The position numbers were made by a program, and so were the translations under genes. From Candidatus Hydrogenedentota bacterium (GTDB taxonomy: Bacteria; Hydrogenedentota; Hydrogenedentia; Hydrogenedentales; SLHB01): 38,861 nucleotides of DNA. Location of the stretch: the NCBI GenBank assembly GCA_016209895.1, contig JACQVH010000039.1, positions 1-38,861 on the forward strand, given 5' to 3'. Of the stretch, positions 1-8,047 are shown in pieces (within the stretch, counting starts at the first letter, position 1; each line of letters opens with the position of its first letter). The notes beneath the pieces were generated by a model. It was not told the origin of the DNA. It saw only the letters and a list, made by a program, of their open reading frames with translations, and did no database searches.

Positions 1-49
1 AGAAGTCAGGAGTCAGAATGTTCCAATTTGGGAGCTTTCCTGTTAAGAC

Positions 50-1471
50 CTACGTTCGTGGCTCTGAAGGATGGGACGGCCCGACGCGACCTCGGGCAAG
101 AGAGGCCCAGATGCCGACCAGGCACAGAATCGCGAAAATGGAGAACGTGGTCCGGAGGCTCTGCACCAAAGGGACTGCGACGTCGGGGGTGACGGGATGG
201 CCTTTAAGGTAGAAGGCAAAACCGAGATTTACCATCGCCATGCTCATGGCTTGACCCACGACGCGCATGGTGCTCAAGGTGGCCGAAGCGACGCCATAAT
301 GACTCGGCTCGACCGCGCTCATCACGGCGTTGGTGTTGGGGGAAGAGAACAAGCCGAACCCGAACCCGACGAGGACGAGGTTCAGGGCGACTAACGACAC
401 TGGGAAACTCGAGTCCAGGAACGAAAATACCGCAATCCCGCCGCAGGTCAACGCCATTCCCAGAGACGCGATCAGGCGCGGCTGCAGCCAGTCGGACCAT
501 CTGCCCGCGAGCGGCGACACGAGCGCCATGACCAGCGGTTGGCTGAGTAACACGAAACCGGCGCTTTGCGCGCTCAAGCCTTTCACCGTCTGAAGAAACA
601 GCGACATGAGGAAGCCGATAGCGAACGTGGCGCTGTAATGAATGAGCGCCGCCACATTCGAAAACGCGAACGCCGGATTACGGAATAATCTGATGTCAAA
701 CAGCGGATTCTTGTGGACCAACTGTCGGTGGATAAATCCCGTCAGCAATACGAGGCCCGCGAGTAAGATCGCCGGCGCGTGCTTGGCGGTGGTCAGCATG
801 GCGATCCCGTACATGAGCGCCGTAAGCGCCGCGGCATACAGGATCGAACTCAACAGATCAAACGAGGCTTCGTCGTCGTTCTTCCATTCTCCTTTGAGGC
901 CAAGGAACGCTACGCTGAAGGCACACGCGCCAAGCGCGAGGTGGAGCAGAAACAGCGCTCGCCAACCGAGGTGATGGGTGACTAGTCCGCCGAGTACGGG
1001 TCCCATCGAAAGGCCCAAGTACACGACGCCGACGTTGAATCCGATGATCTTCCCGCGCTCACCCACAGAAAACACGCTGGTGACAATGGCCATCCCCGTG
1101 CCGAAGACCATGGCCCCGCCGACTCCCTGAAGTACCCGACCTAAGATGAGCCACGTGCCGGACTGGGCAGCGGCACAAAGCCCCGAAGGCAGGGTGTGTA
1201 CGGCCAGACCCACCAAGAAGACCCGCTTCCGACCGTAGAGATCGGCGACGCGGCCCAGCGGCAGGAGACAGGCCGCGGCGGCCAAAAGGAATCCTGTCAC
1301 CACCCAGTTCAAGGCTATCGCGTCCAGGCGAAGACTCTCTCCAATCTGGGGAATCGCCACATTCACCGAACTGCCCATGAACGGCGTGATAAACGACGTG
1401 AGGACCGACACGAAGAACACGTATCGCTTGGTGCGTGCCTCGTTATCGAGAGTCTCGGCGCTCACCGTCAT
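50..1471 (-). CDS. MFS transporter, DHA2-like (drug:H+ antiporter type)
   Basis: A 473-residue inner-membrane protein made almost entirely of hydrophobic helices, a length that fits the 14-helix DHA2 group. The motif-A loop GRVADLYGRKR follows the second helix, and a motif-C-like GLSMGPVLGG, typical of proton-driven antiporters, lies near the middle. The substrate cannot be read from the sequence. Its ATG overlaps the stop of the upstream small membrane protein by four bases (ATGA), so translation is probably coupled. It is the last gene of a minus-strand operon led by a ferredoxin, which is an odd partner for an exporter. The family is clear; efflux direction is inferred. Confidence 0.88.
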   Translation of the reverse strand: MTVSAETLDNEARTKRYVFFVSVLTSFITPFMGSSVNVAIPQIGESLRLDAIALNWVVTGFLLAAAACLLPLGRVADLYGRKRVFLVGLAVHTLPSGLCAAAQSGTWLILGRVLQGVGGAMVFGTGMAIVTSVFSVGERGKIIGFNVGVVYLGLSMGPVLGGLVTHHLGWRALFLLHLALGACAFSVAFLGLKGEWKNDDEASFDLLSSILYAAALTALMYGIAMLTTAKHAPAILLAGLVLLTGFIHRQLVHKNPLFDIRLFRNPAFAFSNVAALIHYSATFAIGFLMSLFLQTVKGLSAQSAGFVLLSQPLVMALVSPLAGRWSDWLQPRLIASLGMALTCGGIAVFSFLDSSFPVSLVALNLVLVGFGFGLFSSPNTNAVMSAVEPSHYGVASATLSTMRVVGQAMSMAMVNLGFAFYLKGHPVTPDVAVPLVQSLRTTFSIFAILCLVGIWASLARGRVGPSHPSEPRT

Positions 1472-1650
1472 TTCGACCGAAGCAAGAACTTTTCCACCAG
1501 CCAGCCGCCGATAAAGACCGTGATACCACCCGCGAGTATCCGGACGTCCATGAGTTTCGGAAACTTCTGCAGGAATCCAATGGCAACCACGGCGAGGCCG
1601 CCCGCTTGGAGGACTTTGGCTACGAAATACACGGGGATGGACTTTCGCAT
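1468..1650 (-). CDS. small two-helix membrane protein
   Basis: A 60-residue protein with two predicted membrane segments (about residues 6-27 and 36-55) and basic ends (MRKS at the start, LLRSK at the end). I do not recognise the family. It is credible as a gene because it fills the space between two operon genes: it begins 18 bases after the previous stop, and its own stop overlaps the MFS start by four bases. It could be an accessory subunit of the transporter or of the four-helix protein upstream. No catalytic motif is visible. Confidence 0.65.
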   Translation of the reverse strand: MRKSIPVYFVAKVLQAGGLAVVAIGFLQKFPKLMDVRILAGGITVFIGGWLVEKFLLRSK

Positions 1651-1668
1651 TTCGCAGCCCGTTCCGGA

Positions 1669-2151
1669 TTACTCGGATGAATCGGTCGCGTACAGTTCAT
1701 TGATCAAAGTGGCGTTTTCTTGGAAGCAACGGTGCTGAGTCCGAATCGTCATCGCGTAATGCAACGCGGCGGCGACCGCAATCATACCATGGAGCCACGC
1801 CGGGATAACTTTCGTATCAGCGGCGCCGCCGCTGACAAACGCGATCATGACGAGCATGATGTTGAGCATGGTGGGCGGGTAAAGCTTGTGCTTGATCCCG
1901 TTCATCCGCTGGATGCAGGCGGGGGCGAGTCCGCGCTCCCGGACGTATTCGCGAACGCTGATCCCCGCGCCGACGAAAAAGAATACGACCAAGGTCTGGG
2001 TGGCCAAGTACAGGATTCCCGCGACCAGACCCAAGGCCGCGTGCTTGGCACCGAAGACGGCGAACTCCAAGTAACCTTGAATCGTCGAGAGCGCAATCAG
2101 CAGGAAGGAAAACCCGGTCAGTACGTAACAAAGACTTGCGAAAGTCCGCAT
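1669..2151 (-). CDS. four-helix integral membrane protein of unknown function
   Basis: A 160-residue protein with about four hydrophobic segments (residues 5-25, 38-62, 93-110 and 118-135) and a polar, acidic C-terminus. The basic loop between helices two and three (REYVRERGLAP) and the pair HGMI...LHY in the last helix are the only notable features. I do not recognise the family. Placed directly after a ferredoxin (24-base gap), it might be a membrane anchor or redox partner, for example a haem- or quinone-binding subunit, but no firm haem-ligand pattern is visible, so this remains a guess. Confidence 0.7.
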   Translation of the reverse strand: MRTFASLCYVLTGFSFLLIALSTIQGYLEFAVFGAKHAALGLVAGILYLATQTLVVFFFVGAGISVREYVRERGLAPACIQRMNGIKHKLYPPTMLNIMLVMIAFVSGGAADTKVIPAWLHGMIAVAAALHYAMTIRTQHRCFQENATLINELYATDSSE

Positions 2152-2175
2152 CAGGGTTGGTTGGAATTCACTGAA

Positions 2176-2559
2176 CTAAACCACCGGCTCCGGAAGGCGA
2201 TTCATGGATAGACTGCCGTCCTGGGGCACCGGTCTGTCCGTGATGTGGATTCCATACGTGTGCTCAAACTCGTCTATGGGCGCCAGGCGAATGGCATCCC
2301 ACGTGAGTTTCCCGCAAACGCGGGCACAAATCTGGCAACCGATGCATTCGTGAAACCGGACTTGGACCGGCGGCACCGGCAGGCCGTACTTGTGTATCGG
2401 GACCGGCTCGATGCAATCCACCGGGCAGAATGGTATGCAGACTTGGCAGCCCGTGCAGTTGTCTTCGTCTACCACGGCCATCAGCAAGGGCCGTTTTGAC
2501 TTCTTGGCGAGTTTTTTTCCCCGTGCAGTGGGCCACTCAACGGAAGCAGTTGTAACCAT
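2176..2559 (-). CDS. 2[4Fe-4S] ferredoxin
   Basis: A 127-residue ferredoxin. Two cluster motifs are complete: Cys35-38-41-45 (CTGCQVC then CP) and Cys72-75-78-82 (CIGCQIC then C), with an additional Cys49. The second motif lacks the proline that usually follows the fourth cysteine (CGK). A basic stretch of about 25 residues precedes the first motif and a 40-residue tail follows the second, so the protein is longer than a minimal ferredoxin. It would carry electrons in the cytoplasm or at the membrane face. It is the first gene of the four-gene minus-strand operon and has its own candidate promoter just upstream. The partner enzyme is not evident. Confidence 0.88.
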   Translation of the reverse strand: MVTTASVEWPTARGKKLAKKSKRPLLMAVVDEDNCTGCQVCIPFCPVDCIEPVPIHKYGLPVPPVQVRFHECIGCQICARVCGKLTWDAIRLAPIDEFEHTYGIHITDRPVPQDGSLSMNRLPEPVV

Positions 2560-2585
2560 GGCGATTTACCCCTTTTCCCACCAGA

Positions 2586-2594
2586 AGTATAGCA
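2586..2594 (-). promoter_or_regulatory. candidate extended -10 promoter for the ferredoxin operon
   Basis: On the minus strand TG-C-TATACT forms an extended -10 element about 27 bases upstream of the ferredoxin ATG. No good -35 hexamer sits 16-18 bases upstream, as is common for extended -10 promoters. The surrounding 19 bases (2584-2602) are nearly repeated at 14459-14479, upstream of the GH109-like gene. Confidence 0.5.
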
Positions 2595-2637
2595 CTCTTC
2601 CGAACGGAATCTACACCCCTTGACGGAGCAGGATTTT

Positions 2638-2664
2638 GTCCGATAGGACGTATCGGTCCTATAG
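2638..2664. repeat. 9-base-period degenerate tandem repeat (3 units)
   Basis: Three consecutive 9-base units begin at 2638, 2647 and 2656; the last reads GTCCTATAG. They run over the stop codon of the GH29-like gene (2659-2661). Because adjacent units are near-complementary, ATAGGAC (2643-2649) can pair with GTCCTAT (2656-2662). The same unit type occurs at 23122-23160. Confidence 0.6.
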
Positions 2665-3711
2665 CCCCGCATTCTTCCGGAGCCGGCTGAGCGCCGCCAC
2701 GTGGTATTCGGGGATCACACCATGTTTGTCGGGCGGCACGTCGAGTAGCAAGTTGACGCCGCGCGCCCGGCAGGCCTGGAACTGGGTCGCTAAGCTTTCG
2801 TCGGACCGAGGCTGATCGCCCTCGACGTAGAACCAGTCCTTGCCGATGGGATCGCAGACCTCACCCGGCAGGTAATACTCGCGGCTTTCGATGGTGCGCC
2901 ACTTCTGATGCCCCGATTCCGGCGGCAACGACCGCTCGACAGCGATGATGTCCGACGGCCAGGCATAGTCCACGTCGTATTTCTCCTGCGTGGAGATACC
3001 GCTGTTCATCATGATGACCGTTTCCGGTTGAAGCGAAGCCACGTACTGATACAAAAACGTTCGGTATCCGCGACCCAACACGCCCGGAATATCGATCCAG
3101 ACTTCCGCGATCGGTCCGTACTGCGTCAGGAGTTCCGTCAACTGCGCCGTCTGGAATGTTTGGTAAAGCGACGTCGTGAACGCCGGCGTGTCCCCGGCCG
3201 GATCGGAAGGGGTCTTGCTGCCGAACCGGTTGTGGTTATCCCAGGAGCAGTAGTACAGACCAGGCAGTACGCCGCGCTTTTCGCAGGCCTTCACAAATGC
3301 CTCGATTACGTCCGCGCGGTCCGTGCTGTTCGCCACCGTGTAGTCGGTATGTTTGCTCGGCCAGAGGCAGTGTCCCGCCACGTGTTTGGCCGTCAACACG
3401 ATGTATCTCATCCCTGCATCCCGGGCGACCGACACCCACTGGTCCACGTCGAGCCGATCCGGGGCATACACGGTGGCCGGCGCTTTTCCGTCGGGTAACT
3501 CGTTCTGAACAAACGTGCTCATCCCAAAATGGATGAACATACCGTACTGGAGCGACTCCCAGCGCTGCAGTTGTTCCAGAGAGAGGCGCTGATGTCCGCG
3601 CACGCCCACCTCCTTGTTCGGCTCGGTTTCGGCGGCCGCCGCGTTCACGCCAATGGCTCCTCCGGCCGAAGCCGCCAGAAACGAACGTCGAGACATTCCG
3701 TAATCCGCCAT
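2659..3711 (-). CDS. divergent GH29 (alpha-L-fucosidase-like) protein with Tat signal
   Basis: A 350-residue protein. I start it at the ATG at 3711, which follows a GAGGGGG ribosome site and places a Tat motif (SRRSFLAAS, residues 7-15) near the N-terminus; a longer frame to 3777 has no such support. The GH29 layout is visible: FIHFG at 59-63, DAGMRYIVLTAKH at 98-110, LYYCSWDNH at 162-170 and WIDIPG at 205-210. Asp207 is the candidate nucleophile. Canonical GH29 has HHDGF and W(F/L)DG; here these read HVAGH and WIDIPG, so it belongs to a divergent clade and its substrate may not be fucose. Predicted periplasmic; no partner gene is evident. Confidence 0.8.
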   Translation of the reverse strand: MADYGMSRRSFLAASAGGAIGVNAAAAETEPNKEVGVRGHQRLSLEQLQRWESLQYGMFIHFGMSTFVQNELPDGKAPATVYAPDRLDVDQWVSVARDAGMRYIVLTAKHVAGHCLWPSKHTDYTVANSTDRADVIEAFVKACEKRGVLPGLYYCSWDNHNRFGSKTPSDPAGDTPAFTTSLYQTFQTAQLTELLTQYGPIAEVWIDIPGVLGRGYRTFLYQYVASLQPETVIMMNSGISTQEKYDVDYAWPSDIIAVERSLPPESGHQKWRTIESREYYLPGEVCDPIGKDWFYVEGDQPRSDESLATQFQACRARGVNLLLDVPPDKHGVIPEYHVAALSRLRKNAGL

Positions 3712-3887
3712 AATCTTACCCCCTCGAGTCGCGGCATTATAATCGTGACGCACGAGGCAATTCCATTGGGCGGCCACACGGGGTCGCCCGAACCACTGGT
3801 GCGGCGCTATTGCATGTATTGCCGTGGATCGTCATAATCATCGGCCAGCGCGGGGCTGTTCTTTGAGGTCCGGCCGGGAGGGCAGGA

Positions 3888-3901
3888 CGGGGAACGGGGA
3901 A
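3888..3901. repeat. heptamer direct repeat (2 units)
   Basis: Two adjacent copies of CGGGGAA lie in the 222-base divergent spacer between the GH29-like gene and the nitroreductase. I saw no small gene in that spacer. Another 7-base-period repeat starts at 4425. Confidence 0.4.
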
Positions 3902-3933
3902 CTCCGTGACTGCTAGGTGGGAGAGGGATTGCT

Positions 3934-4425
3934 ATGGACGCGATTCAAGCACTAAAGACGCGGCGCAGCGTGCGTGATTTTAAGACGACGCCGATTCCCA
4001 AGAACGTAATCGAGGATATCATTGATTGCGCGCGGCTGGCGCCCAGCGCCATGAACCAGCAGGTGTGGCACTTCGTGGTCGTAACCGACGCCGAGATGCG
4101 GCGGCGTTTGGCGCATACCTGCGAGCACGGCGCGCACGTCGGCGTCGCGCCGGTCTGCGTGCTCGTTTTCTGCAAAGACACCAACTACTATCTTGAGGAC
4201 GGTTGCGCCGCAACCGAGAACATCCTCATCGCCACGCACGCCAAGGGACTGGCCTCCTGCTGGGTGGCCGGCGAAGGAAAGCCATACGCCAATCAAATTC
4301 GGGAAATGGTTGGCGTCCCGGCGGGAAACAAACTCGTCAGCATCGTGCCCATCGGTTACGCCGCCTTGGTTCCCACGCCGGACAAAACGCCACTGTCACA
4401 AGTGTTGCACTGGGAACGGTACTAG
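3934..4425 (+). CDS. nitroreductase-family flavoprotein
   Basis: A 163-residue FMN-dependent oxidoreductase of the nitroreductase family. The N-terminal motif TRRSVRDF (residues 9-16) supplies the arginine/serine FMN-phosphate contacts, LAPSAMNQQVWHFVV follows at about 35-49, and the C-terminal half has the expected ATENILIATHAKGLASCWV segment. The ORF is shorter than typical 180-220-residue members, lacking part of the central lid region, but reads intact. A purine-rich site (GGGAGAGGG) precedes the ATG. It probably stands alone, between a divergent glycosidase and the following operon. Substrate unknown. Confidence 0.88.
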   Translation: MDAIQALKTRRSVRDFKTTPIPKNVIEDIIDCARLAPSAMNQQVWHFVVVTDAEMRRRLAHTCEHGAHVGVAPVCVLVFCKDTNYYLEDGCAATENILIATHAKGLASCWVAGEGKPYANQIREMVGVPAGNKLVSIVPIGYAALVPTPDKTPLSQVLHWERY

Positions 4426-4452
4426 GGTCTCGGGTTTCGGGTCTCGGGTGGC
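4425..4452. repeat. heptamer tandem repeat (4 units)
   Basis: Four units of 7 bases starting at the last base of the nitroreductase stop codon. Units one and three are GGGTCTC, unit two differs by one base, and unit four keeps only GGGT and the final C. The remaining spacer to the next gene shows no other structure. Confidence 0.6.
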
Positions 4453-4583
4453 GCGGATCACGCCAAGGGCGTGATTTGTCTGCGCAGCGTTTTCGAGAAT
4501 GACCGGCCATCGAGCGGGCTAATTCTTCGAAGGTGATACACCGTAGAACAAAGAGAGAAACGACGGAGCAGCCTCGAATTCAC

Positions 4584-5537
4584 ATGAGATGGGTCCTTTG
4601 CATGCCAACGGCAGCTTTTTTCGTCATGCTTTTGGGCGTCTGGCCTGAGATGGAGGCCGCTGCCGAGTTGCACCATAGCCCTGTCTTTGACTATGAAGTC
4701 TTGCACGCAGACCTTGGCAAAGGGGCCGTATGGTATGAATATGGCAAAGTTCCATATAAACCATACGTGGAGAAGCTTCTGACACCGTCCGGCGTCAACA
4801 TCCTCCGCGACTCGCCGAGCGACCACAAACATCATCACGGGTTGATGTTCGCGGTGAAAGTGAACGACATCAATTTCTGGGAAGAACAGACCACACCCGG
4901 TCGGCAAGTACACGTTCGGTTCGACGCTCCCGACGCGGTAGAACCAAAGGCGAAGTTACCAACGACCATTGTCGAGTTGCTGGATTGGACGGGCCCGACC
5001 GAGAACCTATTGCTTCACGAACGTCGAACTGTTGACTTGCATTCCACGACAGCCACAAAAGCCACTCTAATCACGTGGAGATCTGAATTCACAGTGTCTG
5101 AGAGTAAGCCCAACACGGTCATTTCCGGCGCCCACTATCACGGACTTGGCATGCGTTTTCTTGAATCCATGGACAAGGCCGGGCACTTCTTCAATGCGGA
5201 CGGTAAGTCCGACGTTGCCGGCACAAACGATATTCAGTCGAATTGGTGCGCGTACGCGGCGGAAGCTGACAACCTTCCGGTGACGGTAGCTATGTTTAAC
5301 GACCCGGCCAACCCGCGCAGCCCGGCACGTTGGTTCACGATGGATCAGCCCTTCGCGTACCTATCGGCCACGCTGAACCTGCACCGTGAACCGCTGACCC
5401 TTTCGGCCGAGGTTCCGCTCCGACTGCGGTATGGTGTCGCACTTTGGGATGGGCGCATCGCCGCCGAAGAGATCGAGAGACTTTACCAGGAGTGGCTGGC
5501 GATGATTGGCGGGAATCAGCCAACCGCGAAAAAGTAG
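4584..5537 (+). CDS. DUF6807 (PmoA-like) exported protein
   Basis: A 317-residue protein from the ATG at 4584; a GTG at 4533 would add 17 residues. The ATG was chosen because it opens directly into a signal-peptide-like stretch (MRWVLCMPTAAFFVMLLG). The motif DHKHHHGLMF (about residues 80-89) and FDYEVLHADLGKGAVW near the start are hallmarks of the DUF6807 family, often annotated PmoA, which is of unknown function and often neighbours Gfo/Idh/MocA oxidoreductases and sugar isomerases. That is the case here: the next gene begins 27 bases downstream. Beta-strand-rich sequence fits a galactose-mutarotase-like fold, but this is inference. Confidence 0.8.
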   Translation: MRWVLCMPTAAFFVMLLGVWPEMEAAAELHHSPVFDYEVLHADLGKGAVWYEYGKVPYKPYVEKLLTPSGVNILRDSPSDHKHHHGLMFAVKVNDINFWEEQTTPGRQVHVRFDAPDAVEPKAKLPTTIVELLDWTGPTENLLLHERRTVDLHSTTATKATLITWRSEFTVSESKPNTVISGAHYHGLGMRFLESMDKAGHFFNADGKSDVAGTNDIQSNWCAYAAEADNLPVTVAMFNDPANPRSPARWFTMDQPFAYLSATLNLHREPLTLSAEVPLRLRYGVALWDGRIAAEEIERLYQEWLAMIGGNQPTAKK

Positions 5538-5564
5538 CAATGGACAAACTCAGGGGAGAGGGCA

Positions 5565-6842
5565 ATGGGAACTCATGAGAATTGTGACGGGAAACCGACG
5601 CGTCGCGAATTCATACGCGAGACGGGATTGGCCGCGGCGTCCGTCGCGGTGGGAGCGATTACGGCGCGTCGGGCGTACGGCGCCAATGACCGCATCGGCG
5701 TAGGCGTCATCGGCTGTGGCGGGCGCGGTACGCACCATCTGGGCGTCCTGGAACGTCTGAAAACGAACGGGGTCAACGTGGATACGGTCGCAGTGTGCGA
5801 CACGTACCGACCGCGTCTCCAGCGCGCCGCCGACAAGTACAAAGCGAAGGCATACATGGACCACCGCGAGCTCCTCGCCGACCCGAATGTGGACTTGGTC
5901 TGCATCGCCACTCCGGACCACCATCATGGCTATGCGGCCATTGACGCCGTCCGCGCCGGCAAGGACGTTTACTGCGAGAAACCCGTGACGCACTGGCGGC
6001 AGTTTGAACTGACCAAGAAGCTTTGCGGCGAGGTCCAGAAGAGCGGGCGCGTATTCCAACTCGGATCGCAAGGCATGTCGGACAATGCCTGGCGGCAGGC
6101 GCGCAAGCTGATCGAAGACGGCGCCATCGGCAAACCCATCCACGCCGAGTGCGGCTACTTCCGCGTCGGCGACTGGGGCGAGCGCGGCATGCCGATTGAC
6201 GACCCGAACGTCCAACCCGGACCAGACCTGGACTGGGCGGCGTTCCTGGGCGACTCGCCCAAGCGGCCTTTCGAGGTGAGCCGCTACTTTCGCTGGCGCA
6301 TGTATGAGGACTACGCCGGCGGGCCCTGCACGGACCTCTTCCCGCACTCGCTCACACCCGTGGTGTACATGCTCAGCGTGACGATGCCCAGCACGGTCGT
6401 CGCTACCGGCGGCAAGTTCCGCTACGAGGAGCGCGAAGTGCCGGACACGTTCAACATGTTGATTGACTATCCGGAGAACATCACAATCGCGTTGCTCGGC
6501 ACACAAGGCAATGCCTATCCGGGGACCGGATTCCGCGGTGCGGGCGGGCGCGTCCCCGTAATCCGCGGCTGGGAGCGCACGCTCACGCTCCAAGGCGACA
6601 ACATCGCCGTCATGGCCGAGGGCGGCTCTGACAAGCCCGAAAAGCTGATCCCCATCGAGTACGGCGAGAACATTGACAATCATTGGCAGAATCTTTTCTC
6701 CTGTTGCCGCACCCGCGAGAAGACGCACAGTCCCATGGACCTCGCTTTCCACGTGCAAACCGCGCTCCAGATGGGCTACCTGAGTTGGCGCGACGGCAAG
6801 ACCGCGCGTTTCAATTCGACCAAGCAAAAGATTCGGCTTTAG
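5565..6842 (+). CDS. Gfo/Idh/MocA-family oxidoreductase with Tat signal
   Basis: A 425-residue NAD(P)-dependent oxidoreductase. A Tat motif TRREFIRETG (residues 12-21) and an Ala-rich h-region precede the Rossmann motif GVIGCGGRG (about 46-54). DPNVDLVCIATPDHHH (about 109-124) and YCEKPVTH, with Lys139 of the EKP signature, are typical of the family. A strong AGGGGAGAGGG site precedes the ATG. These proteins act on sugars or cyclitols in the periplasm, probably with tightly bound cofactor; the substrate cannot be assigned. It lies between a DUF6807 gene and a broken methyltransferase gene, likely one transcript. An unbroken antisense frame covers most of it and is treated as a shadow. Confidence 0.93.
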   Translation: MGTHENCDGKPTRREFIRETGLAAASVAVGAITARRAYGANDRIGVGVIGCGGRGTHHLGVLERLKTNGVNVDTVAVCDTYRPRLQRAADKYKAKAYMDHRELLADPNVDLVCIATPDHHHGYAAIDAVRAGKDVYCEKPVTHWRQFELTKKLCGEVQKSGRVFQLGSQGMSDNAWRQARKLIEDGAIGKPIHAECGYFRVGDWGERGMPIDDPNVQPGPDLDWAAFLGDSPKRPFEVSRYFRWRMYEDYAGGPCTDLFPHSLTPVVYMLSVTMPSTVVATGGKFRYEEREVPDTFNMLIDYPENITIALLGTQGNAYPGTGFRGAGGRVPVIRGWERTLTLQGDNIAVMAEGGSDKPEKLIPIEYGENIDNHWQNLFSCCRTREKTHSPMDLAFHVQTALQMGYLSWRDGKTARFNSTKQKIRL

Positions 6843-6865
6843 CCCGGGGCGGTCTTCTGGTTACC

Positions 6866-7874
6866 CTGACCAAACGCGAGCGGGTCCTGCGCACAATCCG
6901 GTTCGAAGAAACGGACCGCGTGCCCACCTATGACCTCCTCCAGAACGACGCCACTATCGAGTACTGCTCCGGGCGAGCATTGACCACCGAGGACGGCGAC
7001 TGGACCGTGGGCGTGGCCGTGGGGCGATGTCTCGACATGACGCGCAGCGTCGGCGCGCCTTCCCGGCCCGAAACCATCAAGCAGCCGGACGGATTCACCG
7101 TGCGGCGCGAACGCTGGACCGGGTGGATCATCGAGCGCCCATTCTGCGACTTGGATGGCCTCATCGCGTGGGTGAAGAAACAAATCATCGAGATCAACGC
7201 GCGCGTTTTCGACGCAGCCTTCGTCCGAAAGGTTCACGACTTGGTGCGGCGCCGGCCTGACTGACCTCTACGCCATTCCCGGAATGAGCCTGTTCACTGA
7301 ATTGATGTTTGAACAACCCGATCTAGTCGAGGAGTGGCTGGACGCGCGGAACCGCATGGAGATAAGGCGCGTCTCCGCGATCGCTGACCCCGCGTTGATT
7401 CCCGTGGTCCTGACCTACGACGACATCGCCTACAAGAATAACCTCATTTTTTCGACGGACTGGCTCCGGCAATACTGGGTTCCACGTTTGAAACGACTTA
7501 ACGCCGCTTGGCACACGCGAGATACGTACTGCCTGTTCCATTCGGACGGCAACCTCTGGCCAATCCTGGACGACCTCGTCGCCGCCGATATTGACGGACT
7601 CAATCCACTCGAAGTATTAGCCGGGATGACCGTGAGAACCGTGCGCGAGCGCTATCCTAAACTTTTCCTCACGGGCGGGATTGACGTCAGCCAGTTGCTC
7701 ACCTACGGCACGCCGCAGGACATTCGCGCCACCTGCCGCCAAGCCATCGCCGACACCCGTGGCCGGGGCTACTTCCTCGGCTCCTCGACCGAACTCCACT
7801 GGGACGTCCCGCTCGAAAACGCCCGCGCCATGTACGAGACCGTGCTCCACGAGCCGAAGCGTGTTCGAGGCTGA
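6866..7874 (+). pseudogene. URO-D / corrinoid methyltransferase-like gene, frameshifted
   Basis: Two frames together give one protein of the uroporphyrinogen-decarboxylase/MtaA-like family. The first (6866-7264) carries LTKRERVLRTIRFEETDRVP and ends at TGA 7262-7264. The second reads homologously from about 7254 (GLTDLYAIPGMS) to 7874 and contains LTYDDIAYKN, FHSDGN, IDGLNPLE and LTGGIDVSQLL. Joining them needs a one-base deletion, or reflects a loss of 3n+2 bases near 7240-7256, perhaps including about 15-20 residues of the usual family. No ATG, GTG or TTG with a ribosome site precedes the homology; the first homologous codon is CTG. The zinc-site cysteine of MtaA-type enzymes is replaced in FHSDGN. 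A sequencing error could explain the frameshift, but not the missing start. Confidence 0.75.
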
Positions 7875-7990
7875 GTGGGCATGGAAACCCCGGATTCTTT
7901 TTGGTAGTCTCGTAAGTTTGCGGTTGAGGATTCAACGGGGAAATCTGAACTTACAATTCGACTGGCGATGGCACCCAGGGCTGTGTCCCG

Positions 7991-8034
7991 ACATAGCCCC
8001 CACCGGCTATGTTTTCAATTACGCGCCAGCGCGT
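7991..8034 (+). promoter_or_regulatory. tandem hairpins in the leader of the lipoprotein gene
   Basis: ACATAGCC (7991-7998) pairs with GGCTATGT (8005-8012) and is followed by TTTT (8012-8015), like an intrinsic terminator. A second palindrome, ACGCGC-CA-GCGCGT (8021-8034), ends four bases before the GAAGGAGG ribosome site. The first hairpin may end transcription from the broken methyltransferase gene or act as an attenuator; the second could occlude ribosome binding. The rest of the 173-base gap shows nothing else. Confidence 0.45.
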
Positions 8035-8047
8035 AGAAGGAGGTCGC

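Noticed and set aside
5550-6827. 425-codon open frame on the minus strand opposite the Gfo/Idh/MocA gene
   Set aside because: It mirrors a well-supported gene in high-GC sequence; it has no ribosome site and its composition (Val, Ala, Arg, His-rich) is that of an antisense shadow.
8009-8047. Upstream ATG giving the propeller lipoprotein 13 extra residues
   Set aside because: It lies inside the hairpin region, has no ribosome site and would bury the lipoprotein signal; the ATG at 8048 has GAAGGAGG.
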